From Centrapalus pauciflorus (taxonomy: Eukaryota > Streptophyta > Magnoliopsida > Asterales > Asteraceae), in assembly GCA_020465985.1 (NCBI GenBank), contig JAANYP010002360.1, positions 801,039 to 865,038 of the forward strand: a stretch of DNA of 64,000 bases. Direction: 5' to 3'. The position numbers were made by a program, and so were the translations under genes. Every line of letters begins with the position of its first letter. Within the stretch, counting starts at the first letter, position 1. Positions 44,090 to 55,066 of the stretch are shown piece after piece. The notes beneath the pieces are model-generated. The model worked only from the letters and a program-made list of their open reading frames with translations, made no database searches and was not told the DNA's origin.

Positions 44090-45639
44090 TGGAACATATG
44101 ATTGGAGTACTCATTCGGAGTCGAATGCCAGAGCATTTATGGTAGAAGTAACTGAGACCGGGGAGGATAGAGCTGAAGAAGAAGCAGAGTACACCCAACA
44201 TACAGATTCGAGTCCTTTGTTGGTGGAAAAGTCAGAGGAGCAGACCATTCTATAATTTGCAGCTCAAATGGCTAATGTGGAATCGGACCGCAAAAGGTAA
44301 TTCTAAACTTCTCTAAATTTCATGATTTATGTGTTTTAAGTGCTACTTTAAATGATTGATTAAATCTAGTTCTAGAAACATATAACTCCTTAACTGCTCA
44401 TGTTCAATCATCAAAATTCGATAACACTAGTCTTCTAGATATTAAGGAAGATTTGAGGAATAAGCTGAAAGCAGATGCTCAGGATGTGATAGTTCTAATA
44501 GACAAGTTAAATGAACAATGTGTCAGGATAGAATTCATGTACGATCATGTTGAAGCTTTAACCAAAGAAATAACTCTTAAATATGTAGAGCTAGCCGAAT
44601 CTAGAGTTAAAGTTGTTGAGGCCAATAGCAAGCTTGAAAAGTTTAGGAACTCGTCTCTAATCCTAGGAAAAATCTTAGAAGCTCAAAGGCAGTCTAGGAA
44701 GCCAGTAGGATTAGGTTATCAAGAGTGTCCTCCACCGTTCAGCAACAACTACGTGCCTCAACCTCAGGATAAAACCACTGAACCGGTTGAATCAGAGTTA
44801 ACAACAGTAACTGAATCTGGAAAGGATAATTCAACTTAGGTATCTACCACTACCTCGAAGATTAAGAAAGTCAAGTTTGTGCAGTCTACTAGTGACACTA
44901 TACTAGGAGAAGCTAAACCTGTTATTGATAATCAGCAAGAGGAAGTGATCACTGTAGTTGAATTGAAAGAAAATGACACTAGTGAGACACCTAAATCAAA
45001 GGGAACTTATAAGAAGCCGATTGATAAGATGTCGTGCTTTAGATGTCATGAGAAAGGACATGTTGCGTCTAGCTGTCCTTATAAGAAAGTGGAGTTTGCA
45101 CCCTCTAAACCAGAGTCTAAACCTACTGTAGGGAAGCAAGATCAACCAATCCTAAGACATGTACCTAGTGTTGCTAGCGCAAGTAGTTCTCAACATACTG
45201 AGAAGAATGTGAATGCAACACCTAGGATTACTGTTAAACAAATACCGGTGTCGGTAAGACATAACGAAGTGACTAGGACTAATTCTCCGAATAGAGTCCC
45301 TGGTCAATCAAGGTCAGGAACACAACAAGGTTATAGGTGTACAACACCTAGAAGAACTTACACTCCAGTTAGGTCTCATGCTCCTCAAAGACAACAGACA
45401 CCAAATAGAGCACAGTGATATCATAATGAAATGCATAATAATAGAAATTATTCTAGGGCTCAACCGCAAATGCCAGCCCAAAGGCCAAGAGTGAATGTTA
45501 ACCACTCAGCACACAACAACGTCTCAATCAAAAACCCATGTCACCTGAAAGGAGAGATGGGTATTTGAAGGAGTTTACATATGTGGATGAGAATGGTATT
45601 ACCAGGGCAGTCATGGCTTGGGTTCCCCATGATAACTAA
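44090..45639 (+). pseudogene. gag: Copia3a gag, middle and C-terminal part
   Basis: Coiled-coil segment ELAESRVKVVEANSKLEKF type, then a linker and the CCHC knuckle CFRCHEKGHVASSC (near 45034-45075), then a basic Pro/Thr-rich tail. A TAA near 44837, a TGA at 45416-45418 and a frameshift beyond 45500 break it. The end (GATAACTAAC, 45631-45640) lies in the splice-acceptor-like signature before protease. Confidence 0.8.
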
Positions 45640-45660
45640 CTTGTTTTCTTTCATGTGCAG

Positions 45661-46928
45661 GAGCTAACTACAGGCCTAAATAACAAATGGTTCGTCGATA
45701 GTGGTTGCTCTCGTCACATGACTGGGGAAAGGAGTCTACTCACAGACTTCAAGGGAGGGAACAAGGGATTTGTATCATTCGCTGGGAACAAGGGAGGTGA
45801 TATCACTGGAACAGGAATGGTAACTAATGAGACAATCACACTTGATCAAGTTTATCATTTTCGATAAACTTGATCACAATCTCATTAGTGTATCTCAAAT
45901 CTGTGATAAGAAGCATTCAGTTATTTTTACTGAAACTTGGGATTCAATATACTTTAAGATTGGGTCATGATGAGAGCCCCAAGGAAGAATGACCTGTACA
46001 TGCTAGATATGAATGTATTAGACTCTTCGATGGGAACAATTTGTCTACTATCTAAAGCTTCAGAGTCCGAATCTTCTATGGTACAGACGCATGGCACAGT
46101 TGCACCTAAGGATAATGAATTACATTATGAAAAATGATCTGGTGCAAGGTCTTCCACCGAAGAGTTTTCAGTTTGATGACAAGTGTATCCCCTGCAAGAA
46201 GGGAAAACAACATAAGAAGTCAGACAAGTCAAAGACTCAGAACTCGATAGCTTCCACCTTTGATTTGCTGCATATGGATCTCTTCGGTCCAATCAACAAA
46301 AGGAGCATAGGTGGTAGTTGGTATTGTTTAGTTATTACTGATGATTACTCACGTTTCTCTTGGGTTTTTTTTAGGTACAAAGGATGAAACAGAAGGCACG
46401 CTGATTAGGTTCTTAGACCAAGTCGAGAACTCGTATCAGACAAGGGTAAAATGCGCGTATCAGGAGTGATAACGGAACATAATTTAAGAATGCAGCAATT
46501 GGTGTATATTGCCTAACTAAAGGCATAGTGCATCAATTTAGTGCACCTTATGATCCACAACAAAATGGGGTGGCAGAAAAGAAAGAACAAGCCTTTGATT
46601 GAGGCAACGAGGACCATGCTCTCGGATTCAAAGCTTCCTACCATGTTTTGGGGGGAGGCAGTGAATACCGCGTGTCAGTTTTAAACCGGGTCCTTACAGT
46701 CAAATCATAAAACAAAACCTGTTATGAAGTTCTGAATAAAAGACCACCAAATTTAACTGGATTTGAACCGTTTGGGGTAACGTGTACTTTACTGAAAAAC
46801 AAAACATCAACCTAAGTTTGGTAAAAAGACTGAAGAAGGATACTTTCTAGGTTATGTTCCTAACTCACCAAACAAGAGGGTTTTTAACTAAACAAATGGT
46901 ACGGTTGAATTTGTGTTTAACATTGACG
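45661..46928 (+). pseudogene. pol: Copia3a pol: protease and part of integrase
   Basis: Protease VDSGCSRHMTGERSLLTDF near 45693. Integrase zinc region with AQLHLRIMNYIMKNDLVQG, which keeps the second-His segment that Copia3b has lost, and CIPCKKGKQHKKS. D in LLHMDLFGP near 46270. Several frameshifts follow. The sequence stops at 46928 with FNIDV; RT and RNase H are absent. Confidence 0.82.
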
Positions 46929-47618
46929 TAATGTGCATAATTTATTGCTATCTGTTTATTATTCTACATATTATACAACAAGCTTTGTTTGAGCGTTTCT
47001 TTGTGCATTTCATAAGCATTTTACTTTACAAGCAAGCAACTCTGATGCTCACCACTATCCTAAGCATTATGCGGGTAGCTAGCCCCGCATCACAGATTGA
47101 TCATCTGTCAGCATTAAGCCCTAGTGGTGGCATTTCCTTTTCAGCGTGCAATGTCTCAATTGTACAAGCACTCATTCTGGGTAAAAGCATTAGCAATCAA
47201 GCAAGCATTGCAGCCTTTTATAGGCACTTTTTGTTTAGCCACATATCTTACAAGCATCATGAATTTCTGTTAACTCACTAAGCAATTAGCTTACAGTTAC
47301 TACCCACAATTTTTACAGGAAAAGGTAAAGAGCAAGCTGGACCATCTGCTTAGGTCTACTTTCTGATCAACCCAGAGGACTTAGCTCACTATTCAGCTTG
47401 TGGTATAGCTTTATGATGCCTTGGGATCTGGGTAGCTGCTTTATTTATTATTGTGATGTAATAGCACTTAGTTTTGTAACCTTGTAGCACGTGTAGTGCA
47501 TGACTTTTTGTAATCCTTTATTTTGAATTTATGCAAGCTTTAGACTTATCATAATGGTTATGGCAATTGTTATTTCGTCCTGGGATTAAGCAAGCGTGAT
47601 CAAAGCAAGGATGTGACA
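46929..47618 (+). repeat. Truncated Gypsy1 LTR, duplicated copy
   Basis: Homologous to 20615-20940 plus 29833-30177 without Gypsy2 between them. The empty target is ACAAG at 47250-47254 (ACATG in copy A). It ends TGTGACA at 47618 and passes into Athila at exactly the same base as copy A. Confidence 0.92.
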
Positions 47619-48242
47619 CATGCACCACAAGAATTTCTTGTGGTTTCACATATGTGGTGTCTTGATGACGTGGAAGTATGTTAAAGATAACAAACTTCCA
47701 CATAACTTTGGCTAAAGGGCATAAATCACCTCTATTGAAGGTGGTATAGGTCCGGGCTGTTCAAATTGAAATACCAAAAACGGTTGCTATCATTTGATCC
47801 ATCGATTAGTCCATTTGTTAACTGTACGCATTCTATCCCCTTGGGTATTACACAGTGTCCATAACTCCATAGGACGAGGTGTTTCAGTGTCAATTAAAAA
47901 TTCTTCATATATTTTTTCTCTAGAGATTAACACCTCTTTGTTTCCTACCCTTCCCACTAGCTCGAAATCGTGCTCCTCAGACCTCTCAATCCTACGCATT
48001 GTGGCGAACCACTGTTGGATTAAACTAGTGTGGATATATGGAAGATCCCATTGTGTAGCTTTAGCCCATCCTAGCCTCTCAAAACACTCTAAAATTTCAA
48101 AATTATCAAAATCAGTCTCTTTTATGGTATGCTCTATGAGAAACCTAGGGGGTTTACCCATGTTAGTGTTTGGTGGAATTTCAGGGAACTCCACATTAAG
48201 TGGTTTTTCCAAACGAACATCCCTAGGGTCGTGGGTTCTCAT
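47619..48242 (-). pseudogene. Athila accessory (env-position) ORF, copy B
   Basis: The better preserved copy. From the ATG at 48242 it reads MRTHDPRDVRLEKPLNVEF, FERLGWAKATQW, HTSLIQQWFATMRRIE and EHDFELVGRVGNKEVLIS for 150 codons to about 47790. After a frameshift the conserved WKFVIFNILPRHQDTTY follows, up to the Gypsy1 LTR. The 'IQQWFATM...LVGRVGNKEVLIS...IYEEFLI' order parallels 'VRKFYEHL...RIAGQPLVFSAD...LRQILQL' in the copia accessory ORF. The C-terminal part was separated by Gypsy1. Function unknown. Confidence 0.7.
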
Positions 48243-48298
48243 TCAAGGTTTTTGGGAAATTCTAGAACGGTTACCGTTTGCATGGAACTGTGTTGACA

Positions 48299-49229
48299 TT
48301 TAAAAATAACGCAAAAACAAAGGATTAAAAATGTGGGGTTTTTACATAAATAAAGCATGATAATTTTAAACACCATTTTTCAATAATAATTATCTAATCT
48401 TAAGTCTCACCAACAATGTGAGCCCAATATAATCCTATCAAATGCATGAATTTTAAATAATCAATAAAAATGTAACCTTTTTACGACAAAAAGTTTATAA
48501 ACTATAATACATACAGAAAAATGCATAATTTTTACAAAAGTTTCGCAAAAATAATTTTATATTAATTAAATGAATATTTGAAAATTATTAATAACCCTTT
48601 TTCTATAAAAACCATGTAACTCCCAAGAATTCAACCCATGCATGGATGAAAAAACTTAATGAAACTATGGTAGAATGAAGTTAAAGGGATTCTAGGTAAT
48701 ATACCTTGCTAGTCTTTGCGATAAACAGGCGTTGGATCAAAGAATTGACGTAGAAAAGACGAATTTTTGATGTTTTTAGGCTTAGAAAATCGAAATCGCC
48801 ATCTTCTGGAACTGGAATTAGGGTTTTGGAATTATGGAATGGTCACTGCCATTTTTATAAGATTTTAAGCGCGTCGGGCCGCAGGGCAACCGCAGGCCTG
48901 CGCCCGGGCCTCTGGATTCGTGATCTGGGCTGTGGACTGGTCTTGGAACCCTAATTCTCTAATTTTTTAATTTTTACGCTTATTTTCCCCAACTTATGCT
49001 CGTATTATCGGGTGAAAATAATTCTGTTACGTGCTTAAAATTTTTTATTTTCTGATGCGGGGTCTTATTATTTAATTTAAATCCTAATTCTAAACACAAC
49101 CAAGTTCAGGAGTATGAATCCTCCCCAACTTAATGGGGTACACACAAATAACACATGTAAGAAAATAAACATAGTAAAAAACAATTAAATTCAAATAATC
49201 AAAATACTCTTGGTTGACTCCCAGAAAGC
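48299..49229 (-). other. Athila spacer with promoter-like block, copy B
   Basis: Same order as in copy A: TATAAAAATGG (48859-48852), AACCCTAATTCC, ATG-free leader, donor CAAG|GTATAT (intron from 48704), acceptor CAG at 48290-48288. The palindrome is reduced to CGCAGGCCTGCG (48891-48902). No coding frame. Confidence 0.6.
48852..48859 (-). promoter_or_regulatory. Putative internal promoter TATA box for the Athila accessory ORF, copy B
   Basis: Minus strand TATAAAAA, with the same downstream AAACCCTAATTCC as copy A. Confidence 0.5.
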
Positions 49230-49234
49230 GCTAA

Positions 49235-49808
49235 TGTTAGTACATCTTGTGTGACGATAGCAGTCTAAGTATAGATAGCATTTTGTGTAAGTCAATTTAC
49301 TTGCTATTGAATTCTAACAAGTGTTTGATATATGTTTGATTATGTGTGTTTGATATTGATTGTATGTATGTTTGAACTTGGTGTAATGTATTACAATAAG
49401 TTCAAACATTAGTTCAAAGATAAGTTCAAACATTAGTTCAAACATAAGTTTGAAATAAAAGGTTCGAATTTGTCTAGGAGGACAAGTTCGAATAGGCCTT
49501 GGGCCAAGTTCGAATTTGTCCTAGACAAAGTCGAACCGGGTGTTATAATTAAGGGTTAATTCAATTAATTATAGGACTTTTGCAGATTTTCAGAGGTATT
49601 AAGCAAAAGGGCGATCTCGAACTTGCTACCAATCAGAGAGTTTCGTATGGAGAGAATCATCGTGTTGGGACGATCCGTTGTTCGTCTATCACCGTGCTAG
49701 TCTCCGTGTTTCGGTGTGAGTGGTCTATCCGTCAAGCCACTAACGAGGATTCCGCACTCGTTGGAAGTTATCGCGTCAAGATAAGATCCGTAGAGAGCAG
49801 ACCTTACA
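49235..49808 (+). repeat. Copia3b 5' LTR
   Basis: 574 bp, TGTTAGTACATC...CCTTACA. Contains three TTCGAA words, GCCTTGGGCC and repeated GTTCAAACATTA units. Followed by the PBS TGGTATCAGAGC at 49811-49822. Confidence 0.93.
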
Positions 49809-49972
49809 AGTGGTATCAGAGCATTAGGGTGTTCGTGGTGTTCTTCGTGTTCACTAGAAAAATCTGTGGTTTCTTGACGTTTTGGACGGTCAAATCACAT
49901 TTTTGGATAGATTTCGAGTTTTTCAAGTACGATATCAGGAAAAGGTTCATAAAAGATCATCTTTTTCTTTGG

Positions 49973-50454
49973 ACATCCTGTGTGATGATAGCAGTATAAG
50001 TATAGATAGCATTTTGTGTAAGTCAATTTACTTGCTATTGAATTCTAACAAGTGTTTGATATATGTTTGATTATGTGTGTTTGATATTGATATTATGTAT
50101 GTTTGAACTTGGTGTAATGTATTACAGTAAGTTCAAACATTAGTTCAAGTTCAAACATTAATTCAAAGATAAGTTCAAACATAAGTTTGAAGGCAAAGGT
50201 TCGAATTTGTCTAGGAGGACAAGTTTGAATAGGCCTTGGGCCAAGTTCGAATTTGTCCTAGACAAAGTCGAACCGGGTGTTATAATTAAGGGTTAATTCG
50301 ATTAATTATATGACTTTTGCAGATTTTCAGAGCTATTAAGCAAAAGGGCGATCTCGAACTTGCTAGCAATCAGCGAGTTTCGTGTGGAGAGAATCATCGT
50401 GTTGGGACGATCCGTTGTTCGTCTATCACCGTGCTAGTCTCCGTGTTTCGGTAT
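49973..50454 (+). repeat. Internal partial Copia3b LTR
   Basis: It matches LTR positions 8 to about 485. It lacks the first bases (TGTTAGT) and the end, and is fused at both sides: to the leader after about 160 bases and to gag at 50455. So leader plus the Gag N-terminus has been replaced by an LTR piece. Confidence 0.88.
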
Positions 50455-51731
50455 GCTACGTCTAATGATAAGTTAAACTTAGTGCTAGAATCACATCAAA
50501 ATCTAACTGCTCAAAATGAATCCCTAAAATCGGACAATGCTAGCCTCTTAGACATAAAGGAAGACCTTAGAAATAAGCTTAAGGCAGATGCACAAGATGT
50601 CATACTTCTAACAGACAAGCTGAGTGAGCAGTGTGTTAGAATAGAACTAATGTATGAGCATGTTGAGGCATTAACCAAAGAGCTTAAGATCAAAGAGGTA
50701 GAGCTAGCTGAGTCTAAGGTTAAGGTAGCAGAGGTGAATAGTAAACTGGAAAAGTTTAGGAACTCATCACTGAACCTAGGGAAGATCTTAGATGCGCAGC
50801 GTCAGTCTAAGAAACCTGTAGGTTTAGGGTATAATGAGAGTCCTCCACCTTTCAATGATAACTATGTGCCTCAGCCTCAGGATAAGACTGATAAACCAGT
50901 TAAATCAGAGGTTGCATCTGAACCTGTGTCTGAAATTGTTAAGGATAAAGAAACTAAGGTGACTAGTAACAATGTGAAGATTAAGAAGGTTAAATTTGTG
51001 CCATCTTCTAGTGATAAGCTTGTAGGAGAAGCCAAAATTGACTTTAATAATCAGCAAGAGGAAACAGTCACTGTAGTTGAGACAAAAGAACATGACACTA
51101 TTGAGACACCTAAATCAAAGGGCACGCATAAGAGGTCAATTGATAAAATGTCGTGTTTTAGATGTCATGAAAAGGGACATGTTGCTTCTAGTTGTCCACA
51201 TAGGAAAGTAGAGTCTACACCTAAAAATGGAAAGCCGGAACAACATTAACCTTATCAAGTGTAGCAAGCACAAGTGGTTCTCAAAATACCGAGAAAATTG
51301 TGCAAACCACACCAAAAACTGCTGTGAAACAAACACCTGTGTCAGGTAGACCAAACGAAGTGATTAAGACTAATTCACCGAACAGAGTCCCTAATCAATC
51401 TAGGTCAGGACCACAACAAAATTATAGGAGTACTACACCTAGAAGAGCTTACACTACGGTAAGGTCACACACTCCTGTAAGACATCAAACACCAGGTAGA
51501 GCTCAGGGATATCACTCGGAAATGCCTTATAATCGAAATTATTCAAGAGCTCCACAGATAATGCCTACACAAAGGTCGAGAGTGAACTTAAATCACTCTG
51601 CACCACAACAGGCTCAAAATCAAACACCCAAGTCACCTGAAAGGAGAGATGGGTATTCGAAAGAGTTCAAGTATGTGGACGAGAATGGTATTACCAAGTC
51701 AGTTATGGCTTGGGTTCTCTGTGATAACTAA
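50455..51731 (+). pseudogene. gag: Copia3b gag lacking its N-terminal domain
   Basis: It opens inside the coiled-coil part (SNDKLNLVLESHQNLTAQNE) and shows the knuckle CFRCHEKGHVASSC near 51155-51196 and the basic Thr/Pro-rich tail ending VLCDN and TAA (51729-51731). There is a frameshift near 51245. The frame continues backwards into the partial LTR but no ATG precedes it there. No UBN2-like N-terminal domain is present, so this Gag cannot be complete. Confidence 0.85.
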
Positions 51732-51752
51732 CCTCTTTTCTTTCATCTGTAG

Positions 51753-54700
51753 GAGATAACTACAGGTCCAAACAACAAGTGGTTCATTGACAGTGGTTGC
51801 TCTAGGCACATGACTGGGGAAAGAAGTCTACTTGCAGACTTCAAGGGAGGGAATAGGGGATTTGTATCATTCGCTGGTAATAAAGGAGGAAATATCACCG
51901 GTATTGGAGTTGTCACTAATGGGACTATCAAACTTGATCAAGTTTACCACGTTGATAAACTTATTCATAATCTCATGAGTGTATCTCAAATCAGTGATAA
52001 GAAGAACTCAGTACTTTTCACTGATACTGAGGCGTTAGTGCTGAAACCGGGATTCAAAGTACCTGAGGAATGGATACTGATGAGGGCCCCAAGGAAGAAT
52101 GACCTGTACATGCTAGACATGAATAAACCGGAATCTTCGATGGGACCAATATGTCTACTATCTAATGCTTCAGAGACCGAATCAGTTTTATGGCACAGAC
52201 GCATGAAGACAAGTGTTCCGATGAAGAGTTTTCAGTTTGAAGATAAGTGTCTACCGTGCAAGAAAGGAAAACAACACAAGAAGGCACACAAGTCCAAGAC
52301 TCAAAACTCTATAGCTGCCACGTTCGATTTATTGCATATGGACCTGTTCGGACCAATCAACAAAAGGAGTATAGGTGGTAGTTGGTACTGTTTAGTTATC
52401 ACTGATTATTACTCATGATTTTCATGGGTTTTCTTTTTAGGTACAAAGGACGAGACAGCTGCCAAGCTAATCGGGTTCTTAGACCAAGTCGAAAACTCCT
52501 ATGGGACGCGGGTAAAACGTATCAGGAGTGATAACGGAACAGAATTCAAAAACACATTAATTGGTGTATATTGCCTATCCAAAGGCATAGTGCATCAATT
52601 TAGTGCACCATATGAGCCACAACAAAATGGGGTGGCAGAACGGAAAAACAGGACTTTGATTGAGGCAGCAAGGACCATGCTCTCGGATTCAAAGCTTCCT
52701 ACCATGTTTTGGGGGGAGGCAGTGAATACCGCGTGTCATGTTTTAAATCAGGTCCTTACTGTCAAATCACTGAACAAAACCTGTTATGAAGTTTGAAGAA
52801 AAGGCCACCAAATTTAACTGGCTTCGAACCATTTGGGGTACCATGTACGTTAATGAAAACAAAACATCAACCTAAGTTTGGTGAAAATGCTAACAAAGGT
52901 TATTACCTAGGTTATCTGCCGAACTCACCAAACAAACGAGTTTTAAACAAATCAAATGGTACAGTAGACATTGTGTATAACATTGATGTAACAAGTTATA
53001 CACATGAACCCCAAACTGGTCCGGAATGGATGTTTGATTATGACAAACTGTTTGAATCATTTAACATTCCTTTGGATGGAAATGCAGGTACAATCGAACA
53101 GGACTTGTCGTCGTTAAATCTGAATGACGAGGGTCAAAGTTTTCCGAGGACGACCTTTCCACCAACATCTGAGCCTACAACAACAGAAGATAGATCTCCA
53201 GCAGAGATACATTCTGAGGTGCCTACAAACGAAAATCAGACAACAAGTTCTAACTCTGAAGACAGTGTTCATGAGGAAGAAAATGTAGAGTCTGAAGTCG
53301 TTCCCCCGTTAGGTGAGATATGATCAAACTTAGGAGATAATCTTAGGGTTGATGAGATAGAAACATCAAGGATTAATAAGGATCATCCACTTGAGAGCAT
53401 CATAAGAAATCCAAATGCTGGTGTGAGGACTAGGAGTAGTTTGAATAACAACACAGTGTTGTTGTCGATGATCAATGACTCCGAGGCCTTCCACACTTGC
53501 TTGTATTCATGTTTCATCTCGCAAGTAGAGCCGAAGAATGTGCAAATAGCACTGAGAGACAACTCTTGGGTTGAAGCGATGCAGGAAAAACTGTCACAAT
53601 TCAGGAAACTTGAAGTGTGGGAGTTAGTTCCATTACCTCGAGGAGAAGTTGCCATAGGAACCAAGTGGGTTTTTAAGTGCAAGGGAGATGATCGTGGTAT
53701 AGTGACTCGCAACAAGGCAAGGCTTGTAGTAAAGGGTTTCAACAAAGAGGAAGGAGTCGGTTACAATGAAGTATTTGCGCCAGTGGAAAGGCTTGAAGCA
53801 ATCCGTTTGTTTCTAGCCTTTGCGTCCTTCAAAGGCTTTAAAGTTTATCAACTTGACGTAAAGAGTGCTTTTCTTTATGGGAAAGTGAAGGAACTGGTGT
53901 ATGTGGAACAACCACATGGGTTTACAGATCCGAAGTATCCAGACAGAGTGTATCGTTTAGATAAAGCTTTGTATGGACTACATCAAGCACCAAGGGCATG
54001 GTATGAGACGTTATCAACTCATCTTTTAGACAACGGGTTTGAAAGAGGGAGGATTGATAGTACTCTATTTGTGAAGAGGAAGGTTGAACATTTCATCTTG
54101 GTACAAGTGTACGTCGATGATATCATTTTTGGGTCATCAGACGAGCAGATGTGCAAAGACTTTGAGAAGGTGATGAAGTTTAAGTTTGAGATGAGTGCTA
54201 TGGGTGAGTTAAACTTCTTTCTGGGTTTGCAAGTTGAGCAGAGGAAGGAGGGTATGTTTATCCATCAGACGAAGTATGTCTATGACATTCTAGAGCGCTT
54301 CGGGACGGAAGGAACCAAGTTGACGGCTCACTTTAGCACGCCGATTCAAGTAAATCATAATCTCGGACCGGGTACAGAAAGTGATACCGATGTGGATCCG
54401 ACGTTATATCAGGCCATGATTGGATCAGTTATGTATTTAACAGCTTCTAGACCTGACATAATGTTTGTTGTGTGTATTTGTGCTAGGTTTCATGCTAATC
54501 CAAAAGAGATGCATATGAAAGCTGTGAAGCGGATTCTGAGATATCTCAAGTCGAAACCGAAGCTAGGACTTTGGTATCACGCGGATGGTGATCTGGAATT
54601 GGAAGCCTTCACGGATTCAGATTATGGAGGGTGCAGCTTGAATCGCAAGTCAACAACTGGAGGTTGTCAGTTCTTTGGAGGGAGACTCGTTTCCTGGCAA

Positions 54701-55066
54701 TGCAAGAAATAGACTTCGGTAGCCGTGTCAACGTGCGAGGTCGAATATGTTGCTGCTGGTAGTTGCTGTTCACAGGTTTTGTGGATACAACAACAATTGC
54801 GGGATTACGGTTTGTCTTATACTCATACTCCTATTAGGATAGATAACCAGTCTACTATTGCTATAACTAATAATCCAGTTAAACACAGTAAAACGAAGCA
54901 CATAGACATAAGACACCATTTTATACGTGATTGTGCTGAAAAGAATTTAATTAAGCTGGTAAAAGTGGCTACGGAAGATAATAATGCTGATTTATTTACC
55001 AAAGCTTTTGATAAGTCACGTTTTGAGTTGTTAGTTCAACTAAATGGCATGCGTAATCCAGAGTAG
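51753..55066 (+). pseudogene. pol: Copia3b pol: protease, integrase, RT, RNase H
   Basis: Protease IDSGCSRHMTG near 51786. The integrase HHCC region is damaged: LWHRRM is followed at once by KTSVPMKSF, about 50 bp being lost compared with Copia3a, which removes the second-His segment. D in LLHMDLFGP, D in RSDNGTEF, E in GVAERKNRT. RT has YVDD (VQVYVDDIIFGSS near 54110). RNase H has DSDYGG, CEVEYVAAG and IDNQSTIAI. Breaks: TGA 52416, a one-base loss near 52795, TGA 53321, TAG 54710. The RT segment 53423-54709 is open. Confidence 0.92.

Larger units (their letters stand above)
44075..46928 (+). mobile_element. Copia3a: truncated, decayed relative of Copia3b
   Basis: It begins inside gag and ends in the integrase-RT linker, where it joins a truncated Gypsy1 LTR. 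No LTR or PBS of its own. It aligns by eye with 50455-52990 of Copia3b over most of its length. Confidence 0.85.

Noticed and set aside
51688..51752. Small intron from GTATTACC (donor) to CTGTAG before Copia3b protease
   Set aside because: 65 nt is short for a plant intron and the join would leave the pol frame; a more distant donor is needed.
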